64,000 nucleotides of DNA from Ilumatobacter coccineus YM16-304 (GTDB taxonomy: Bacteria; Actinomycetota; Acidimicrobiia; Acidimicrobiales; Ilumatobacteraceae). The notes below the pieces were generated by a model that was not told the DNA's origin, made no database searches, and saw only the letters and a list, made by a program, of their open reading frames with translations. Positions 54,401 through 63,871 of the stretch are shown piece by piece (the stretch's first letter is position 1; each line of letters starts with the position of its first letter). Made by a program: the position numbers and the translations under genes. The DNA lies in contig NC_020520.1 in the NCBI RefSeq assembly GCF_000348785.1, forward strand, positions 930,001 to 994,000, in the 5' to 3' direction.

Positions 54401-54865
54401 GACCTCGACCCGGCGGTGGCCGGCGTGCGCGGTTTCACCCGCTACGACATCGATGGCGACGCGATCAACGTGATCGACCGGGGCGGCATTTCACGAGATC
54501 TGCCGAGCCGTGTCGAAGGCGTCGGTGTCCTCCGTGGCACCAAGCACCGTGTCGCGTCCGAGCAAGAGGTGCTGGTCGCCGCCGGACGCAGTGACGGGCG
54601 CCTGCTCATCTTCGTTCCCGAGGTGAAGAGTGGCGAGACCACGGGCCTGGTGCTGCTGCACGTCGCCTTCCACGACACGCTTCCGGCCGACGTGATGCGC
54701 GGTGTGCTGCAGGGGTACGACACGCGCTACGACCGTCTCGTCGACTGGGTCAACGAGACCGAGGGGGCGTTCGACGAGTCGCTCCTCGGCACGATCTCGG
54801 TCGAGGAGTTGCTCATCGGTCCGATCTCGGCGACGGCCGATCACTGGAGAGAATCGAATCGATGA
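51479..54865 (+). CDS. glmS: Oversized glutamine--fructose-6-phosphate aminotransferase-like protein
   Basis: 1128 residues against about 610 for GlmS. Catalytic Cys2 (MCGIIAVVG) is present, but the next motif RGRDSAGI comes at 160-166 rather than near 30, so a helical insertion of about 130 residues splits the glutaminase domain. LGHTRWASVG (253-262) and ALNGDVDNHGDLR follow. The first SIS domain has SQSGTTTDT and VASTKAF; the second has EEVRIKLSELCYKSMACDST and EDKKHIDL where typical GlmS has the EGALKLKEIS and GELKHGP motifs. A tail of about 300 residues after the second SIS domain (from about 820) is not recognised. Substrate should be Fru-6-P plus Gln, but several motif changes leave room for another ketose. 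Its stop overlaps acpS. Confidence 0.85.
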   Translation: MCGIIAVVGRPPTRPVPSAENLVGGLDAALEVQPDLPAMTSAVRTVDAALHGLPGVLALTGLVDIVASLTSRLDRLDAFAAEREAELDQNDAGLVGDALETANAELIDLKDALWAVRNDRFRTVREVEALAGRDANRSALAAYLVAQQAFSALDRLEVRGRDSAGIHLYVRNHDIAPDALATLLAERGHDPLFESGSVVATDTPEGPVLSFVYKKAAEIGELGDNTAALRAALARDQLFRRAVSSPDAQATLLGHTRWASVGIISEPNTHPLNSEESERSGGDACPYVVGALNGDVDNHGDLRIEHSLSIPGQITTDAKVIPTITAHHLADGVELVDAFRRTVATFEGSVAIGVMAADHPSTLLLALRGSGQGLYIGLGDDCYVVASEPYGVVEETSRYVRMDGEHGGEIVALDASLAGEVGGVSRFSYDGSPRPVIDDDVSSAEVTTRDIDRGDAPHFLLKEISEAPDSFAKTLRGKIAATGDGNLRAVVGARALPQTIAEKLADGTITRIRVIGQGTAAVAGQSTAAILDELTDSSLDVDAITATELSGFHLRLDMSDTLAIAVSQSGTTTDTNRTVDLIRSRGGMVIGIVNRRGSDLTDKADGVMFTSDGRDVEMSVASTKAFYAQVAAGALLSCAIAEAAAGDDGGDIRRRTQLLGSLRAMPDAMRTTLARRDVVADAARRLAPPKRYWAVVGNGPNKVAAEEVRIKLSELCYKSMACDSTEDKKHIDLSSEPLILVCAAGLEGSTADDVAKEVAIFKAHKATPIVFATEGETRYNAAAVIEVPQVDPTLGFVLSAMVGHLFGYEAALAIDASAHPLRHAREEIERVVGDGLSGDAALGRLRRDLAHAADRFDDGLRSNLFDGHLEASTAVRLSGIFRDLLSDRPLESYQRSSGKVVTPSSFVDDLVAALTAAIEELTRPVDTIKHQAKTVTVGISRSDEGIIDRPLVQAVLEAGAGRDVLSYRSLKVLADLDPAVAGVRGFTRYDIDGDAINVIDRGGISRDLPSRVEGVGVLRGTKHRVASEQEVLVAAGRSDGRLLIFVPEVKSGETTGLVLLHVAFHDTLPADVMRGVLQGYDTRYDRLVDWVNETEGAFDESLLGTISVEELLIGPISATADHWRESNR

Positions 54866-55233
54866 TCGTCGGCATCGGCATCGACCTGGTCGACATCGAC
54901 CGGTTCCGCCGGTCGCTCGAACGAACGCCGTCGATGCGCACCCGGCTCTTCACCGAGTCGGAACTCGCGTACACCGAGCCACAGATCGACCCGGCACCCT
55001 CGCTCGCCGCACGTTTCGCGGCGCGCGAGGCCGTGATGAAGTCGCTCGGCCTCGGACTCGGCGCGTTCGGGTTCCACGACGTGTGGGTCGAACGTGCCGA
55101 GTCCGGTACGCCATCGCTCATGGTCGTCGGGCGCGCCCTCGACCTGGCGGCCGAGGCGGGCGTTGCCCGCTGGCACCTGTCGTTGACGCACTCGGCGACG
55201 ACCGCCGGAGCGTACGTCGTCGCCGAAGGCTGA
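54862..55233 (+). CDS. acpS: Holo-[acyl-carrier-protein] synthase
   Basis: 123 residues. MIVGIGIDLVDIDRFRRSLE contains the catalytic Asp, with LFTESELAYTE, SLAARFAAREAVMKSLGLGL, and WHLSLTHSATTAGAYVVAEG at the end. Transfers 4'-phosphopantetheine from CoA to ACP. ATGA overlap with the glmS-like gene. Convergent with the collagen-like gene 12 bp downstream. Confidence 0.94.
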   Translation: MIVGIGIDLVDIDRFRRSLERTPSMRTRLFTESELAYTEPQIDPAPSLAARFAAREAVMKSLGLGLGAFGFHDVWVERAESGTPSLMVVGRALDLAAEAGVARWHLSLTHSATTAGAYVVAEG

Positions 55234-55245
55234 CGTCTCCGACGA

Positions 55246-57726
55246 TCAGCCGTCGATGCAGACCGCGTAGGCCGTGACTCGATAGTTGCTGGTGATGACG
55301 CCGGCGCGGGTGGCGATCGTCCACGTGTCGGGTGCCGTCAGCCGGCTCTCGAGGATGAACGGTGGCTCGCTGCCACCGCCGCTCAGCATCTCGATGAGAT
55401 GACCGCCGGCAACCGCGAGCTTCCCGCTCGGACAGCTTGCCGTGACCGTCTTGCTCCCGCTTCCGGTGCTCGACGGCGTACCTGACTCGAACGAGACGCC
55501 ACTCACGCCACCCACCGGCCCAGCAGGCCCCATCGGCCCAGCAGGTCCCTGCGGCCCAGGCGCACCATCGACGCCGTCAGCCCCTGCGGGTCCAGCAGGC
55601 CCTTGCTCACCTTGCGGTCCGGGTGCGCCGTCGACGCCGTCAGCCCCTGCGGGTCCAGCGGGTCCTTGTTCACCCTGTTCGCCTTGTTCGCCCTGTGGTC
55701 CTTGGGGTCCTGCGGGCCCGACGGGACCTGCGGGTCCGTCGGGTCCCATGGGTCCGGTCGGCCCGGTCAAGCCGGTCTCGCCTTGTTCTCCCTGTGGTCC
55801 AGCAGGCCCTTGCTCACCCTGTGGTCCGGGTGCGCCGTCAGCGCCGTCAGCGCCTGCGGGTCCGGCTGGGCCCTGTTCGCCCTGTTCGCCCTGTGGTCCT
55901 TGGGGTCCTGCGGGTCCGACGGGTCCTGCGGGTCCGGCGAGGCCGTCGGGTCCCATGGGTCCGGTCGGCCCGGTCAGTCCGGTTTCACCTTGGGGTCCCT
56001 GTTCGCCTTGCGGTCCTTGTTCGCCCTGTGGCCCAGCAGGTCCTTGCTCACCCTGTGGTCCGGGTGCGCCGTCAGCGCCGTCAGCGCCTGCGGGTCCGGC
56101 TGGGCCCTGTTCGCCCTGTTCGCCCTGTGGTCCTTGGGGTCCTGCGGGTCCGACGGGTCCTGCGGGTCCGGCGAGGCCGTCGGGTCCCATGGGTCCGGTC
56201 GGCCCGGTCAGTCCGGTTTCACCTTGGGGTCCCTGTTCGCCTTGCGGTCCTTGTTCGCCCTGTGGCCCAGCAGGTCCTTGCTCACCCTGTGGTCCGGGTG
56301 CGCCGTCAGCGCCGTCAGCGCCTGCGGGTCCGGCTGGGCCCTGTTCGCCCTGTTCGCCCTGTGGTCCTTGCGGTCCTGCGGGTCCGACGGGACCTGCGGG
56401 TCCGGCGAGGCCGTCGGGCCCCATGGGTCCGGTCGGCCCGGTCAGTCCGGTTTCGCCCTGGGGTCCCTGTTCACCTTGCGGTCCTTGTTCGCCCTGTTCT
56501 CCCTGCGGTCCGGGTGCGCCGTCGGCGCCTGCGGGTCCAGCGGGTCCTTGTTCGCCCTGTTCACCTTGTTCGCCCTGTGGTCCTTGTGGTCCTGCGGGTC
56601 CGGCGAGGCCGTCGGGTCCCATGGGTCCGGTCGGTCCGGTCAGTCCGGTTTCGCCTTGGGGTCCTTGTTCACCTTGCGGTCCTTGTTCGCCCTGTTCTCC
56701 CTGCGGTCCGGGTGCGCCGTCGGCGCCTGCGGGTCCAGCGGGTCCTTGTTCGCCCTGTTCACCTTGTTCGCCCTGTGGTCCTTGTGGTCCTGCGGGTCCG
56801 GCGAGGCCGTCGGGTCCCATGGGTCCGGTCGGTCCGGTCAGTCCGGTTTCGCCTTGGGGTCCTTGTTCACCTTGTGGTCCGGGTGCGCCGTCGAGTCCGT
56901 TGGCGCCTGCGGGTCCGGCGGGTCCTTGTTCGCCCTGAGGTCCCTGTTCGCCTTGTTCACCTTGTGGTCCGGCTGGGCCCTGTTCGCCTTGCGGTCCGGG
57001 TGCGCCGTCGAGTCCGTCAGCGCCTGCGGGTCCAGCGGGTCCCTGCTCACCTTGTGGTCCGGGTGCGCCATCGGCGCCCGGCGAGCTGGCAGGCCCTGCG
57101 GGTCCCGCCGGTCCAGCAGGACCCTCCGGCCCGGCCGGACCGACCGGTCCAGCAGGACCCTGGGGTCCCGTCGCGCCACCCGAGCCGCTCGACTCGGTGT
57201 AGTACGCGAGCACGTCGACGGTGACGTTGGTCGTGCCGGCAGCGTTGAACATGGCGAACTCACCACTGGTCGACAGCGTCACACCGGTGCTGTTGCCGCT
57301 CACGGCCTGACCGGGGCTCGGGTTCAGCTGCGAGATCGTCGGACGGCTCGCAGCATCTGCCGGATACATCGTGATGTACGACTGCGCGGTCGCGCCGATC
57401 GCCGCGATGTTCACGTCGATGGCGGTCGCGGTCGAGGGGATGGAGCAGTTGCCGTTGTCGCCGAAGACCTCGAAGACGATGGTCTCCCCAGGTCCGATCG
57501 GCGTCGTGCGCGGTCCGACCGACTGATTTGCTCGAGTGTCGATCAATCGACACGGCACGATGGGGTTGACCGTCGAGGCCGGCTGGTCTGCCGCGTTGAC
57601 GAGTCCCAGGCCGCCTGCGCCGAGCGACACGGCCACCGCCGCACCGATCGCGGCCCAGCGGCTTCGATTGAGCCGGCCCGGTCGATCGCCAGGGCCAGCA
57701 ATCCGGTTCCTGCTCCGATTGCTCAT
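55246..57726 (-). CDS. Collagen-like surface or secreted protein
   Basis: 826 residues. Signal peptide or anchor at the N-terminus ([20 protein letters not shown], residues about 24-43). Residues about 48-178 form a strand-rich domain of a type common in actinobacterial exoproteins ([52 protein letters not shown]). About 183-738 is a nearly unbroken Gly-X-Y collagen-like tract, then a C-terminal globular domain with two Cys ([30 protein letters not shown]). No sortase motif. ATG 57726 is chosen for the upstream AAGGGGC and signal peptide. It may form a rod-like cell-surface fibre; that is inference. Confidence 0.88.
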   Translation of the reverse strand: MSNRSRNRIAGPGDRPGRLNRSRWAAIGAAVAVSLGAGGLGLVNAADQPASTVNPIVPCRLIDTRANQSVGPRTTPIGPGETIVFEVFGDNGNCSIPSTATAIDVNIAAIGATAQSYITMYPADAASRPTISQLNPSPGQAVSGNSTGVTLSTSGEFAMFNAAGTTNVTVDVLAYYTESSGSGGATGPQGPAGPVGPAGPEGPAGPAGPAGPASSPGADGAPGPQGEQGPAGPAGADGLDGAPGPQGEQGPAGPQGEQGEQGPQGEQGPAGPAGANGLDGAPGPQGEQGPQGETGLTGPTGPMGPDGLAGPAGPQGPQGEQGEQGEQGPAGPAGADGAPGPQGEQGEQGPQGEQGPQGETGLTGPTGPMGPDGLAGPAGPQGPQGEQGEQGEQGPAGPAGADGAPGPQGEQGEQGPQGEQGPQGETGLTGPTGPMGPDGLAGPAGPVGPAGPQGPQGEQGEQGPAGPAGADGADGAPGPQGEQGPAGPQGEQGPQGEQGPQGETGLTGPTGPMGPDGLAGPAGPVGPAGPQGPQGEQGEQGPAGPAGADGADGAPGPQGEQGPAGPQGEQGPQGEQGPQGETGLTGPTGPMGPDGLAGPAGPVGPAGPQGPQGEQGEQGPAGPAGADGADGAPGPQGEQGPAGPQGEQGETGLTGPTGPMGPDGPAGPVGPAGPQGPQGEQGEQGEQGPAGPAGADGVDGAPGPQGEQGPAGPAGADGVDGAPGPQGPAGPMGPAGPVGGVSGVSFESGTPSSTGSGSKTVTASCPSGKLAVAGGHLIEMLSGGGSEPPFILESRLTAPDTWTIATRAGVITSNYRVTAYAVCIDG
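55509..57178 (-). repeat. Collagen-repeat DNA (66/78-codon higher-order units)
   Basis: Within the collagen-like gene, six long units start at [16 protein letters not shown]. The first two are 22 triplets (198 bp) and units 3 and 4 are 26 triplets (234 bp, for example from 55981 to 56215). Units of the same length are almost identical in DNA as well as protein, pointing to recent duplication or gene conversion. One break, PASSPGADG, interrupts the Gly-X-Y pattern near its start. Confidence 0.9.
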
Positions 57727-57751
57727 GCCCCTTGATCGGCATGTCTTGTCA

Positions 57752-57769
57752 AAGTCTTGAGAAAGACTT
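57752..57769. promoter_or_regulatory. AT-rich inverted repeat between divergent genes
   Basis: AAGTCTT (57752-57758) and AAGACTT (57763-57769) around GAGA, with further CTTG words on both sides (57743-57775). This 119-bp gap between the collagen-like gene and the acyl-CoA synthetase gene is much more AT-rich than its surroundings, which fits promoters or an operator serving both. Confidence 0.45.
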
Positions 57770-57845
57770 GAGTTTGAACTTCGCCGAATCGGGGAAGAGC
57801 GACGTGGATTCGGTGTGCGAACCCGATCGCTGCGATCATGTCGGC

Positions 57846-59576
57846 ATGATCGAAGAGTACGCAGCGGCGTGGGATGAACTGACGGCTCCGGGAGCGCAGT
57901 TCGCGATGAGCGAGATCGAGGTGCGCGGTGTGCCGATCCGTGTGTTCGATGCGGCACCACCGTCGATGCGGTTCGTGTGGGAACTCGCTGCGCTGCACGG
58001 CGACAAGGACTACATCGTCTTCGAAGACGAGCGGCTCACGTATGCCGAGGCCGACGCTCGCGTCAAAGCACTGGCGCACCATCTCGTCGACGTGCACGGC
58101 GTGGGGTCGGGCGACCGCGTCGCCGTGGCCATGCGCAACTATCCCGAGTGGGTGCTGTCGTACTGGGCGATCGTGTCGATCGGCGCTGCGTGCGTCGGGA
58201 TGAACGCGTGGTGGACCTCCGACGAGATGAAGTACGGGCTCGCCGACTCGCGGCCCAAGGTGCTCATCGCCGACGACGAGCGGGTCGAACGCGTGCTGCC
58301 GATTCTCGACGACCTTCGCAACGGCGACGGCGGGGCGCCGCTGCACCTGATCAGCGTGCGCTACGACGGTGACCTGCCCGACGACGCAGCTCGCTGGAAC
58401 GACGTGATCGATCCGAGCGCCGCTCCGGCCACGCTGCCCGACGCCACGATCGACCCCGACGACGACGCCTGCATCTTCTACACCTCCGGCACCACCGGGT
58501 TCCCGAAGGGCGCGCAGCTCACGCACCGCGGTTCGGTGCACAACCTGATGGACCTCGGGTTCATGGCCGCGGTGAGCGCCGCAGCCGCCGCCAAGGCCGG
58601 GGTGCCGTCGAAGGCCCCCGACCTCACGCCCGACGGCGAAGCGAAGCAGCTCGCGTTCATGGCGCCGACACCGCTCTTCCACGTCACCGCGAACAACTGC
58701 CTGCTCCACCCGGCCACGTTGAGCGGCGCCAAGCTGGTCCTGATGTACAAGTGGGATGCTGCGCGTGCGATCGAGCTGATCGAGCGGGAAGGCGTCACCA
58801 ACTTCTCCGGCGTGCCGACCATGAGCCGCGAGATGCTGCTGCATCCCGACTGGGAGACGCGCGACACGTCGACGCTCGCCGGTCTCGGTGGCGGCGGTGC
58901 GCCGCTGCAACCCGACCTCGTCGACAAGATCGACAAGAACCTCAAGGGTGGGGCGAGCACCGGATACGGGCTCACCGAAACGCACGGCATCGTCACCGCC
59001 AACTCGGGTTCGCTGTACGTGTCGAAGCCGGCGTCGTGTGGCCGGGTCGTGCCGTGCCTCGACTACAAGCTGATCGACGACGCCGGCAACGAGGTGTCGG
59101 GCCCGGGCGCTCGCGGTGAGCTGTGCGTGCGCGGCGCCGTCGTCATCAAGGGCTACCTCAACCGTGAAGAGGCGACCGCCGACGCCATCCAAGACGGTTG
59201 GTTCCGGACCGGCGACATCGCCGAGATCGACGACGACCAGTTCGTGTTCATCGTCGACCGTGCGAAAGACATGGTGCTGCGCGGCGGCGAGAACGTGTAC
59301 TGCAGCGAGGTCGAGGCCGCGATCTACGAGCACGACGCGGTCGCCGAAGCCGCGGTGTTCGGCGTTCCCGACGACCGCCTCGGCGAGATCGTCGGCGTGG
59401 CGATCGTGCTGGTCGACGGGCACACGCTCGACCAGGACGGTCTCACCGAGTTCCTCAGCGAGAAGCTGGCGAAGTTCAAGATCCCCGAGCGCGTGTGGAT
59501 CCTGAACGAACCGCTGCCACGAAACGCGAGTGGCAAGTTTCTCAAGCGCGAGCTGCGTGATTCTCTCGCTGGTTGA
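57846..59576 (+). CDS. Long/medium-chain acyl-CoA synthetase (ANL family)
   Basis: 576 residues. [80 protein letters not shown] and catalytic Lys in [13 protein letters not shown] fatty or other carboxylic acid is activated to acyl-CoA; chain-length preference is not visible. ATG 57846 is chosen because upstream codons ([12 protein letters not shown]) do not look like the family; the usual N-terminus [15 protein letters not shown] starts here. nnr follows after 15 bp. Confidence 0.88.
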   Translation: MIEEYAAAWDELTAPGAQFAMSEIEVRGVPIRVFDAAPPSMRFVWELAALHGDKDYIVFEDERLTYAEADARVKALAHHLVDVHGVGSGDRVAVAMRNYPEWVLSYWAIVSIGAACVGMNAWWTSDEMKYGLADSRPKVLIADDERVERVLPILDDLRNGDGGAPLHLISVRYDGDLPDDAARWNDVIDPSAAPATLPDATIDPDDDACIFYTSGTTGFPKGAQLTHRGSVHNLMDLGFMAAVSAAAAAKAGVPSKAPDLTPDGEAKQLAFMAPTPLFHVTANNCLLHPATLSGAKLVLMYKWDAARAIELIEREGVTNFSGVPTMSREMLLHPDWETRDTSTLAGLGGGGAPLQPDLVDKIDKNLKGGASTGYGLTETHGIVTANSGSLYVSKPASCGRVVPCLDYKLIDDAGNEVSGPGARGELCVRGAVVIKGYLNREEATADAIQDGWFRTGDIAEIDDDQFVFIVDRAKDMVLRGGENVYCSEVEAAIYEHDAVAEAAVFGVPDDRLGEIVGVAIVLVDGHTLDQDGLTEFLSEKLAKFKIPERVWILNEPLPRNASGKFLKRELRDSLAG

Positions 59577-59591
59577 TGCCAAGCTGACGGC

Positions 59592-60971
59592 ATGATTCCT
59601 GTCGTCACCCCCGTCGAGATGGCGGCGATCGACGCATCGGCTCCCGAGCCACTCGACGTGCTCATCGAGCGCGCGGGTCGTGCGGTGGCCGCGGCGGCAA
59701 TCGACCTGCTCGGCGGCACGTATGGCCGGGTGGTCAACGTCGTGGTCGGCAAGGGCAACAACGGCGCCGACGGGCGCGTGGCGGCCCGCCGCCTCGAAGC
59801 CCGTGGCGTCAAGGTGCGGGTGATCGATGCGGCGATGCGTCCACCGGTCCTGCGCCGCAGTGATCTCGTGATCGACGCCGCCTACGGCACCGGTTTTCGT
59901 GGCGAGTGGATCGCTCCAGAGGTCGGCGATGCACTCGTGCTCGCGGTCGACATCCCCAGCGGCGTCGACGCGCTGACCGGTGAGGCCGGTGCCGGCGTGC
60001 TGCCCGCCGACCGAACCATCACGTTCCAGGCGCTCAAGCCCGGCCTGCTGTTGGGAGACGGTGCACGTCTCGCCGGCCACATCGACGTCGCCGACATCGG
60101 CCTCGACGTGTCGGGCGCGTCGCAGCACCAGGTGACGGTCGACGACGTCGCCGAGTGGTGGCCGACGCGAGCGATCGACGCGCACAAGTGGAACGGCGCC
60201 GTGAAGGTGATCGGTGGCAGCCCCGAGATGCCCGGTGCTGCCGTGCTCGCATCGACCGCGGCAGCACGCGCCGGTGGGAGCCTGGTGTCGCTGTCGGCCC
60301 CCGGCGTCACCGTGGCGACGCCGCCCGAGATCGTCCAGCGCCATGTGGCCGCCGACGACTTCAGCGCCGACGCCCTCGTCGACATCCATCGATTCGGCGC
60401 GCTCGTGATCGGGCCCGGACTCGGTCGCGCCGACGAGGTGCTGATGGCGACTCGCGCCTGCATCTCCGACGCGACGGTGCCCGTGGTGATCGACGGCGAC
60501 GGCCTGTTCGCGAGCGCGTGGAGCGCCGAGGGCCCGGCGCCGCTGCTCCGCGACCGAGAACTCGCCACGGTGCTCACTCCGCACGACGGCGAGTTCGGCG
60601 TGCTCACGGGCTCGCCGCCCGGCGCCGACCGGGTCGCGTCGGTGCGCGCCGCGGCAGCCGACCTCGGATGCACCCTGCTGCTCAAAGGACAGACGACGAT
60701 CGTCGCGTCACCGCCCGAGGCCGAGGCCGACCCGCTCGGCGGGCACGTGTGGTTCGTCACGAACGGCGATCAACGCCTCGCCACGGCCGGTAGCGGCGAC
60801 GTGCTCGCCGGCATGATCGGTTCGGCGCTGGCGATGGGTCTCGATGCCGACAAGGCCGCAGCGGCGTCGGCGTGGCTGCACGCCGATGCCGCCAATCGCA
60901 CACCCGCCGACGGCCTGCTCGCGAGCGACATCGTCGACGCGATCCCCGCAGCGATCGGAGCCATCCGATGA
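59592..60971 (+). CDS. nnr: Bifunctional NAD(P)H-hydrate epimerase/dehydratase
   Basis: 459 residues in two domains. N-terminal epimerase (1 to about 200) with GKGNNGADGRVAARRLEARG and AVDIPSGVDALTG; C-terminal ADP-dependent dehydratase with NGAVKVIGGSPEMPGAAVLA, IGPGLGRADEV, LTPHDGEFGVLTG and TAGSGDVLAGMIG. Repairs damaged NADHX/NADPHX. The epimerase part is shorter than in E. coli. The stop overlaps the alr start by 4 bases; alr and tsaE next to nnr is common in actinobacteria. Confidence 0.93.
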   Translation: MIPVVTPVEMAAIDASAPEPLDVLIERAGRAVAAAAIDLLGGTYGRVVNVVVGKGNNGADGRVAARRLEARGVKVRVIDAAMRPPVLRRSDLVIDAAYGTGFRGEWIAPEVGDALVLAVDIPSGVDALTGEAGAGVLPADRTITFQALKPGLLLGDGARLAGHIDVADIGLDVSGASQHQVTVDDVAEWWPTRAIDAHKWNGAVKVIGGSPEMPGAAVLASTAAARAGGSLVSLSAPGVTVATPPEIVQRHVAADDFSADALVDIHRFGALVIGPGLGRADEVLMATRACISDATVPVVIDGDGLFASAWSAEGPAPLLRDRELATVLTPHDGEFGVLTGSPPGADRVASVRAAAADLGCTLLLKGQTTIVASPPEAEADPLGGHVWFVTNGDQRLATAGSGDVLAGMIGSALAMGLDADKAAAASAWLHADAANRTPADGLLASDIVDAIPAAIGAIR

Positions 60972-62095
60972 GAGGCGATCTGCGTTGGGCCTGGGCCGAG
61001 ATCGATCTCGACGCCGTGCGCCACAACATCCGCACCATTCGCGAACGCGTCGCTCCCTCGGCTGTGTGGGCCGTGGTCAAGGCGAACGGCTACGGACATG
61101 GTTCGGTCGACGTGGCCCGCGCCGCGATCGAGGCGGGAGCCGAAGGGCTCTGCGTCGCACTCGTACAGGAGGGGATCGACCTGCGTCGCGCCGGGGTCGA
61201 TGCGCCGATCCTGCTGCTGAGCGAACAACCACCGGAGTTGGCGTCGGCGATCATCGAATACCGCCTCACTCCGTCGGTGTACCGTCGCGAGTTCCTCGAA
61301 GCGTTGGCGCGCGAAGCTCCGTCGGGACTGCCGGTCCACCTGCTCGTCGACACCGGCATGCAGCGCGTCGGCACCCATCCGCATGCCGCCGCATCGATGG
61401 CCGCGGCGATCGCCCAGCGGGCGCCGGCCGTCCGTCTCGCCGGTGTGTTCACGCACCTCGCGGTCGCCGACGACCCGAGCCCGGCCTCGGTCGAGTTCAC
61501 CGATCGACAATTGAGCAAGTTCGCGAAGGTGCTCGAACAGCTCCCGCCGGTTCCGCTCGTGCACATCGCCAACTCCGCGGGCGCGCTCGCCCACCCGGCG
61601 GCTCGCCAGTCGATGGTGCGCGTCGGCATCGCGATGTACGGCATCGCGCCGAGCGACGCGCTCGACGATCTCTGCTCCGATCTGCGCCCCGCGATGGAGC
61701 TGCGGTCTCGCGTGTCGTTCGTCAAACAGGTCCGGTCGGGGAGTGCGATCTCGTACGGGTTGAAGCACACGTTCAGCCGTGACACCACGGTGGCCACCGT
61801 GCCGCTCGGCTATGCCGACGGGGTCCCGCGGCGTCTGTCGGAGGTCGGCGGCGAGGTCCTCATCGCCGGACGACGCTGTCCGATCGTCGGCGTCGTCACC
61901 ATGGACCAACTGATGGTCGACTGCGGTGATCACGACGTTCGCGTCGGCGACGACGTGACGCTGATCGGCGAGCAGGGCGGCGAGACCATCCGCGCCGAGG
62001 ACTGGGCTCGGCGACTCGGCACGATCGGCTACGAGATCGTGTGCGGGATTTCCGAGCGCATCCCGAGAGTTCCGCGCCGTAGCATCGACAACTGA
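60968..62095 (+). CDS. alr: Alanine racemase
   Basis: 375-residue fold-type III PLP enzyme. RWAWAEIDLDAVRHNIRTIR and VVKANGYGHG with the PLP Lys38; VDTGMQRVGTHP; HIANSAGALAHPAARQSMVR; catalytic Tyr region in AMYGIAPSD-type and TVPLGYADGVPR motifs, and TMDQLMVDCGDHDVRVGDDV. Supplies D-Ala for peptidoglycan. ATG 60968 overlaps the nnr stop; the stop overlaps the tsaE start by one base. Confidence 0.95.
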   Translation: MRGDLRWAWAEIDLDAVRHNIRTIRERVAPSAVWAVVKANGYGHGSVDVARAAIEAGAEGLCVALVQEGIDLRRAGVDAPILLLSEQPPELASAIIEYRLTPSVYRREFLEALAREAPSGLPVHLLVDTGMQRVGTHPHAAASMAAAIAQRAPAVRLAGVFTHLAVADDPSPASVEFTDRQLSKFAKVLEQLPPVPLVHIANSAGALAHPAARQSMVRVGIAMYGIAPSDALDDLCSDLRPAMELRSRVSFVKQVRSGSAISYGLKHTFSRDTTVATVPLGYADGVPRRLSEVGGEVLIAGRRCPIVGVVTMDQLMVDCGDHDVRVGDDVTLIGEQGGETIRAEDWARRLGTIGYEIVCGISERIPRVPRRSIDN

Positions 62096-62631
62096 TGACC
62101 CTCGAGCTCCGATCGGCCTCGATCGCCGACACCCACGCCGTGGCAGCAGCCATCGCGTCGCTGTCGCGCCCCGGCGACATCATCGTCCTCGCGGGGGAGA
62201 TGGGCGCCGGCAAGACCGCGTTCGCACAGGGCTTCGGGCGAGCGCTCGGCGTGACCGACCCGATCACCTCGCCCACCTTCACGCTCGTACACAGCTACGA
62301 CATCGAGACCGGCCCGCGTGCCGGCAAGCTCACGCTGCACCACGCCGACCTCTACCGCCTCGAACGCACCGCCGAGGTCGCCGACCTCGCGCTCGTCGAA
62401 CTCGCCGAGTTCAGCGGCATCGTGCTGGTCGAATGGGGCGACGTGGTCGACAACACGTTCGGCGATCACCTCGTCGTGTACCTCGAACAAGACCTCGACG
62501 ACGATGACGATGACGACGCCGCGTTGCTGAGCCTCGACGGGCGGCGGCGCATCGAGGTCGCCGGAGTCGGCCCGACCTGGGCCGGTCGCTGGGACCGCCT
62601 GACCGACCACCTGGAGCCCTATCGATGCTGA
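62095..62631 (+). CDS. tsaE: tRNA threonylcarbamoyladenosine ATPase TsaE
   Basis: 178 residues. P-loop GEMGAGKT (34-41), SPTFTLVHSY, HHADLYRLER and VLVEWGDVVDN. Helps TsaB-TsaD make t6A37. A run of eight Asp/Glu-type acidic residues (LDDDDDDDAA) near 143 and a C-terminal LDGRRRIEVAGVGPTWAGRW extend beyond the core. Overlaps tsaB by 7 bases. Confidence 0.94.
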   Translation: MTLELRSASIADTHAVAAAIASLSRPGDIIVLAGEMGAGKTAFAQGFGRALGVTDPITSPTFTLVHSYDIETGPRAGKLTLHHADLYRLERTAEVADLALVELAEFSGIVLVEWGDVVDNTFGDHLVVYLEQDLDDDDDDDAALLSLDGRRRIEVAGVGPTWAGRWDRLTDHLEPYRC

Positions 62632-63320
62632 TCCTCGGAATCGAAACCGCTACCGAGCGGGTGAGCGTCGCGATCGGCGGGCACGAAGGTGTGATCGGAC
62701 TCTTCGAGATCACCAAGGGCCGTCGCCACGCCGAGACGCTCGTCCCGGCGATCCAGTTCACCTGCCAGCAGGCCGGAATCGAACTCGACGAGATCAGCGT
62801 GGTCGCCGTCGACATCGGCCCGGGACTGTTCACCGGCATGCGCGTCGGCCTCGCGTCGGGCAAGGCGATCGCACAGGCGCTGCGCATCCCGATGATCGGC
62901 ATCTCCTCGCTCGACCTGCTGGCCTTCTCCAGCCGTCACGCCGACAAGGTCGTGGTGCCGGTGATCGACGCACGCAAGGGCGAGGTCTTCTACGCCATGT
63001 ACCGGCAGGTGCCGGGCGGCATCCAGCAGATCGCCGATCCGGCGGTCGGCCCCGTCGACGAGCTCGTCGCCGACCTGATGGCCCGCAATCAAGACGTGTT
63101 GTGCGTCGGCGACGGTGCGCGTCGGTATCGCGACGAGATCATCGAGGGCTACCACTGCGAGGTGGGCGGCGACGACCATCCGTCGGCGTCACCACTGGTG
63201 CAGCTCGCCCACGCCCGTGCGCTGCGCGAAGACTGGGTCAACGCTCGCGAGATCGAACCGATGTACCTCCGAGCACCCGACGCCGTCATCAACTGGGCGA
63301 CGAGGGCGAGTCGCGGATGA
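62625..63320 (+). CDS. tsaB: tRNA threonylcarbamoyladenosine protein TsaB
   Basis: 231 residues. LILGIETATERVSVAIGG, AVDIGPGLFTGMRVGLASGK, VVPVIDARKGEVFYAMYRQ and the C-terminal REIEPMYLRAPDAVINWA. Inactive ASKHA-fold partner that stabilises TsaD. The stop overlaps rimI by 4 bases. Confidence 0.94.
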   Translation: MLILGIETATERVSVAIGGHEGVIGLFEITKGRRHAETLVPAIQFTCQQAGIELDEISVVAVDIGPGLFTGMRVGLASGKAIAQALRIPMIGISSLDLLAFSSRHADKVVVPVIDARKGEVFYAMYRQVPGGIQQIADPAVGPVDELVADLMARNQDVLCVGDGARRYRDEIIEGYHCEVGGDDHPSASPLVQLAHARALREDWVNAREIEPMYLRAPDAVINWATRASRG

Positions 63321-63871
63321 GCGTGATCGAGCGCATGCTGCGCCGCGACGACCGCCCCGCCGACGGCGAGGGCCTCGTCATCGAGAAGATGCGCAAGCGC
63401 GACCTCAAGGCCGGCGTGTTCGAGATCGAGCGGAGCGCCTACCCCAAGCCCTGGTCGGCCGGTGTCTTCCAGAGCGAGATCGAGCAGATGAAGGCGGGCA
63501 CCCGGCACTACGTCGTCGCCCGCCTCGACGGCCGCATCGTCGGACACGGCGGGCTCTGGTTCACCGCCGACGAGGCGCACGTCACCAACGTCGCGGTGCA
63601 TCCCGATGCCCGTCGGACCGGGGTGGCGACGCAACTGATGTTGGTGTTGGCCGACGAGGCGATCCGCCGCGGCTGCAACGCCTGGACGCTCGAGGTCCGC
63701 GTGTCGAGCACCGGGGCGCAGGCGCTCTACCGCAAGTTCGGGTTCGCACCGGCCGGCATCCGACAGCGCTACTACGAGAACAGTGAGGACGCGATCGTCA
63801 TGTGGTGTCACGACATCGGAACCGACGAGTACCGCGCCCGCCTCGACGCGGTGAGGGAGGGCTCGTCATGA
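63317..63871 (+). CDS. rimI: Ribosomal-protein-alanine N-acetyltransferase RimI
   Basis: 184-residue GNAT enzyme. After a 20-residue N-terminal extension comes [20 protein letters not shown], then [20 protein letters not shown], the acetyl-CoA loop [32 protein letters not shown] and [15 protein letters not shown]. Acetylates the S18 N-terminus in E. coli. Overlaps tsaB and tsaD by 4 bases each. Confidence 0.92.
   Translation: MSVIERMLRRDDRPADGEGLVIEKMRKRDLKAGVFEIERSAYPKPWSAGVFQSEIEQMKAGTRHYVVARLDGRIVGHGGLWFTADEAHVTNVAVHPDARRTGVATQLMLVLADEAIRRGCNAWTLEVRVSSTGAQALYRKFGFAPAGIRQRYYENSEDAIVMWCHDIGTDEYRARLDAVREGSS

Noticed and set aside
55442-57735. Long plus-strand frames opposite the collagen-like gene
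   Set aside because: The Gly-X-Y repeat DNA opens other frames; the translated products are low-complexity mirror repeats, and the minus-strand frame has a signal peptide, ribosome site and real domains.
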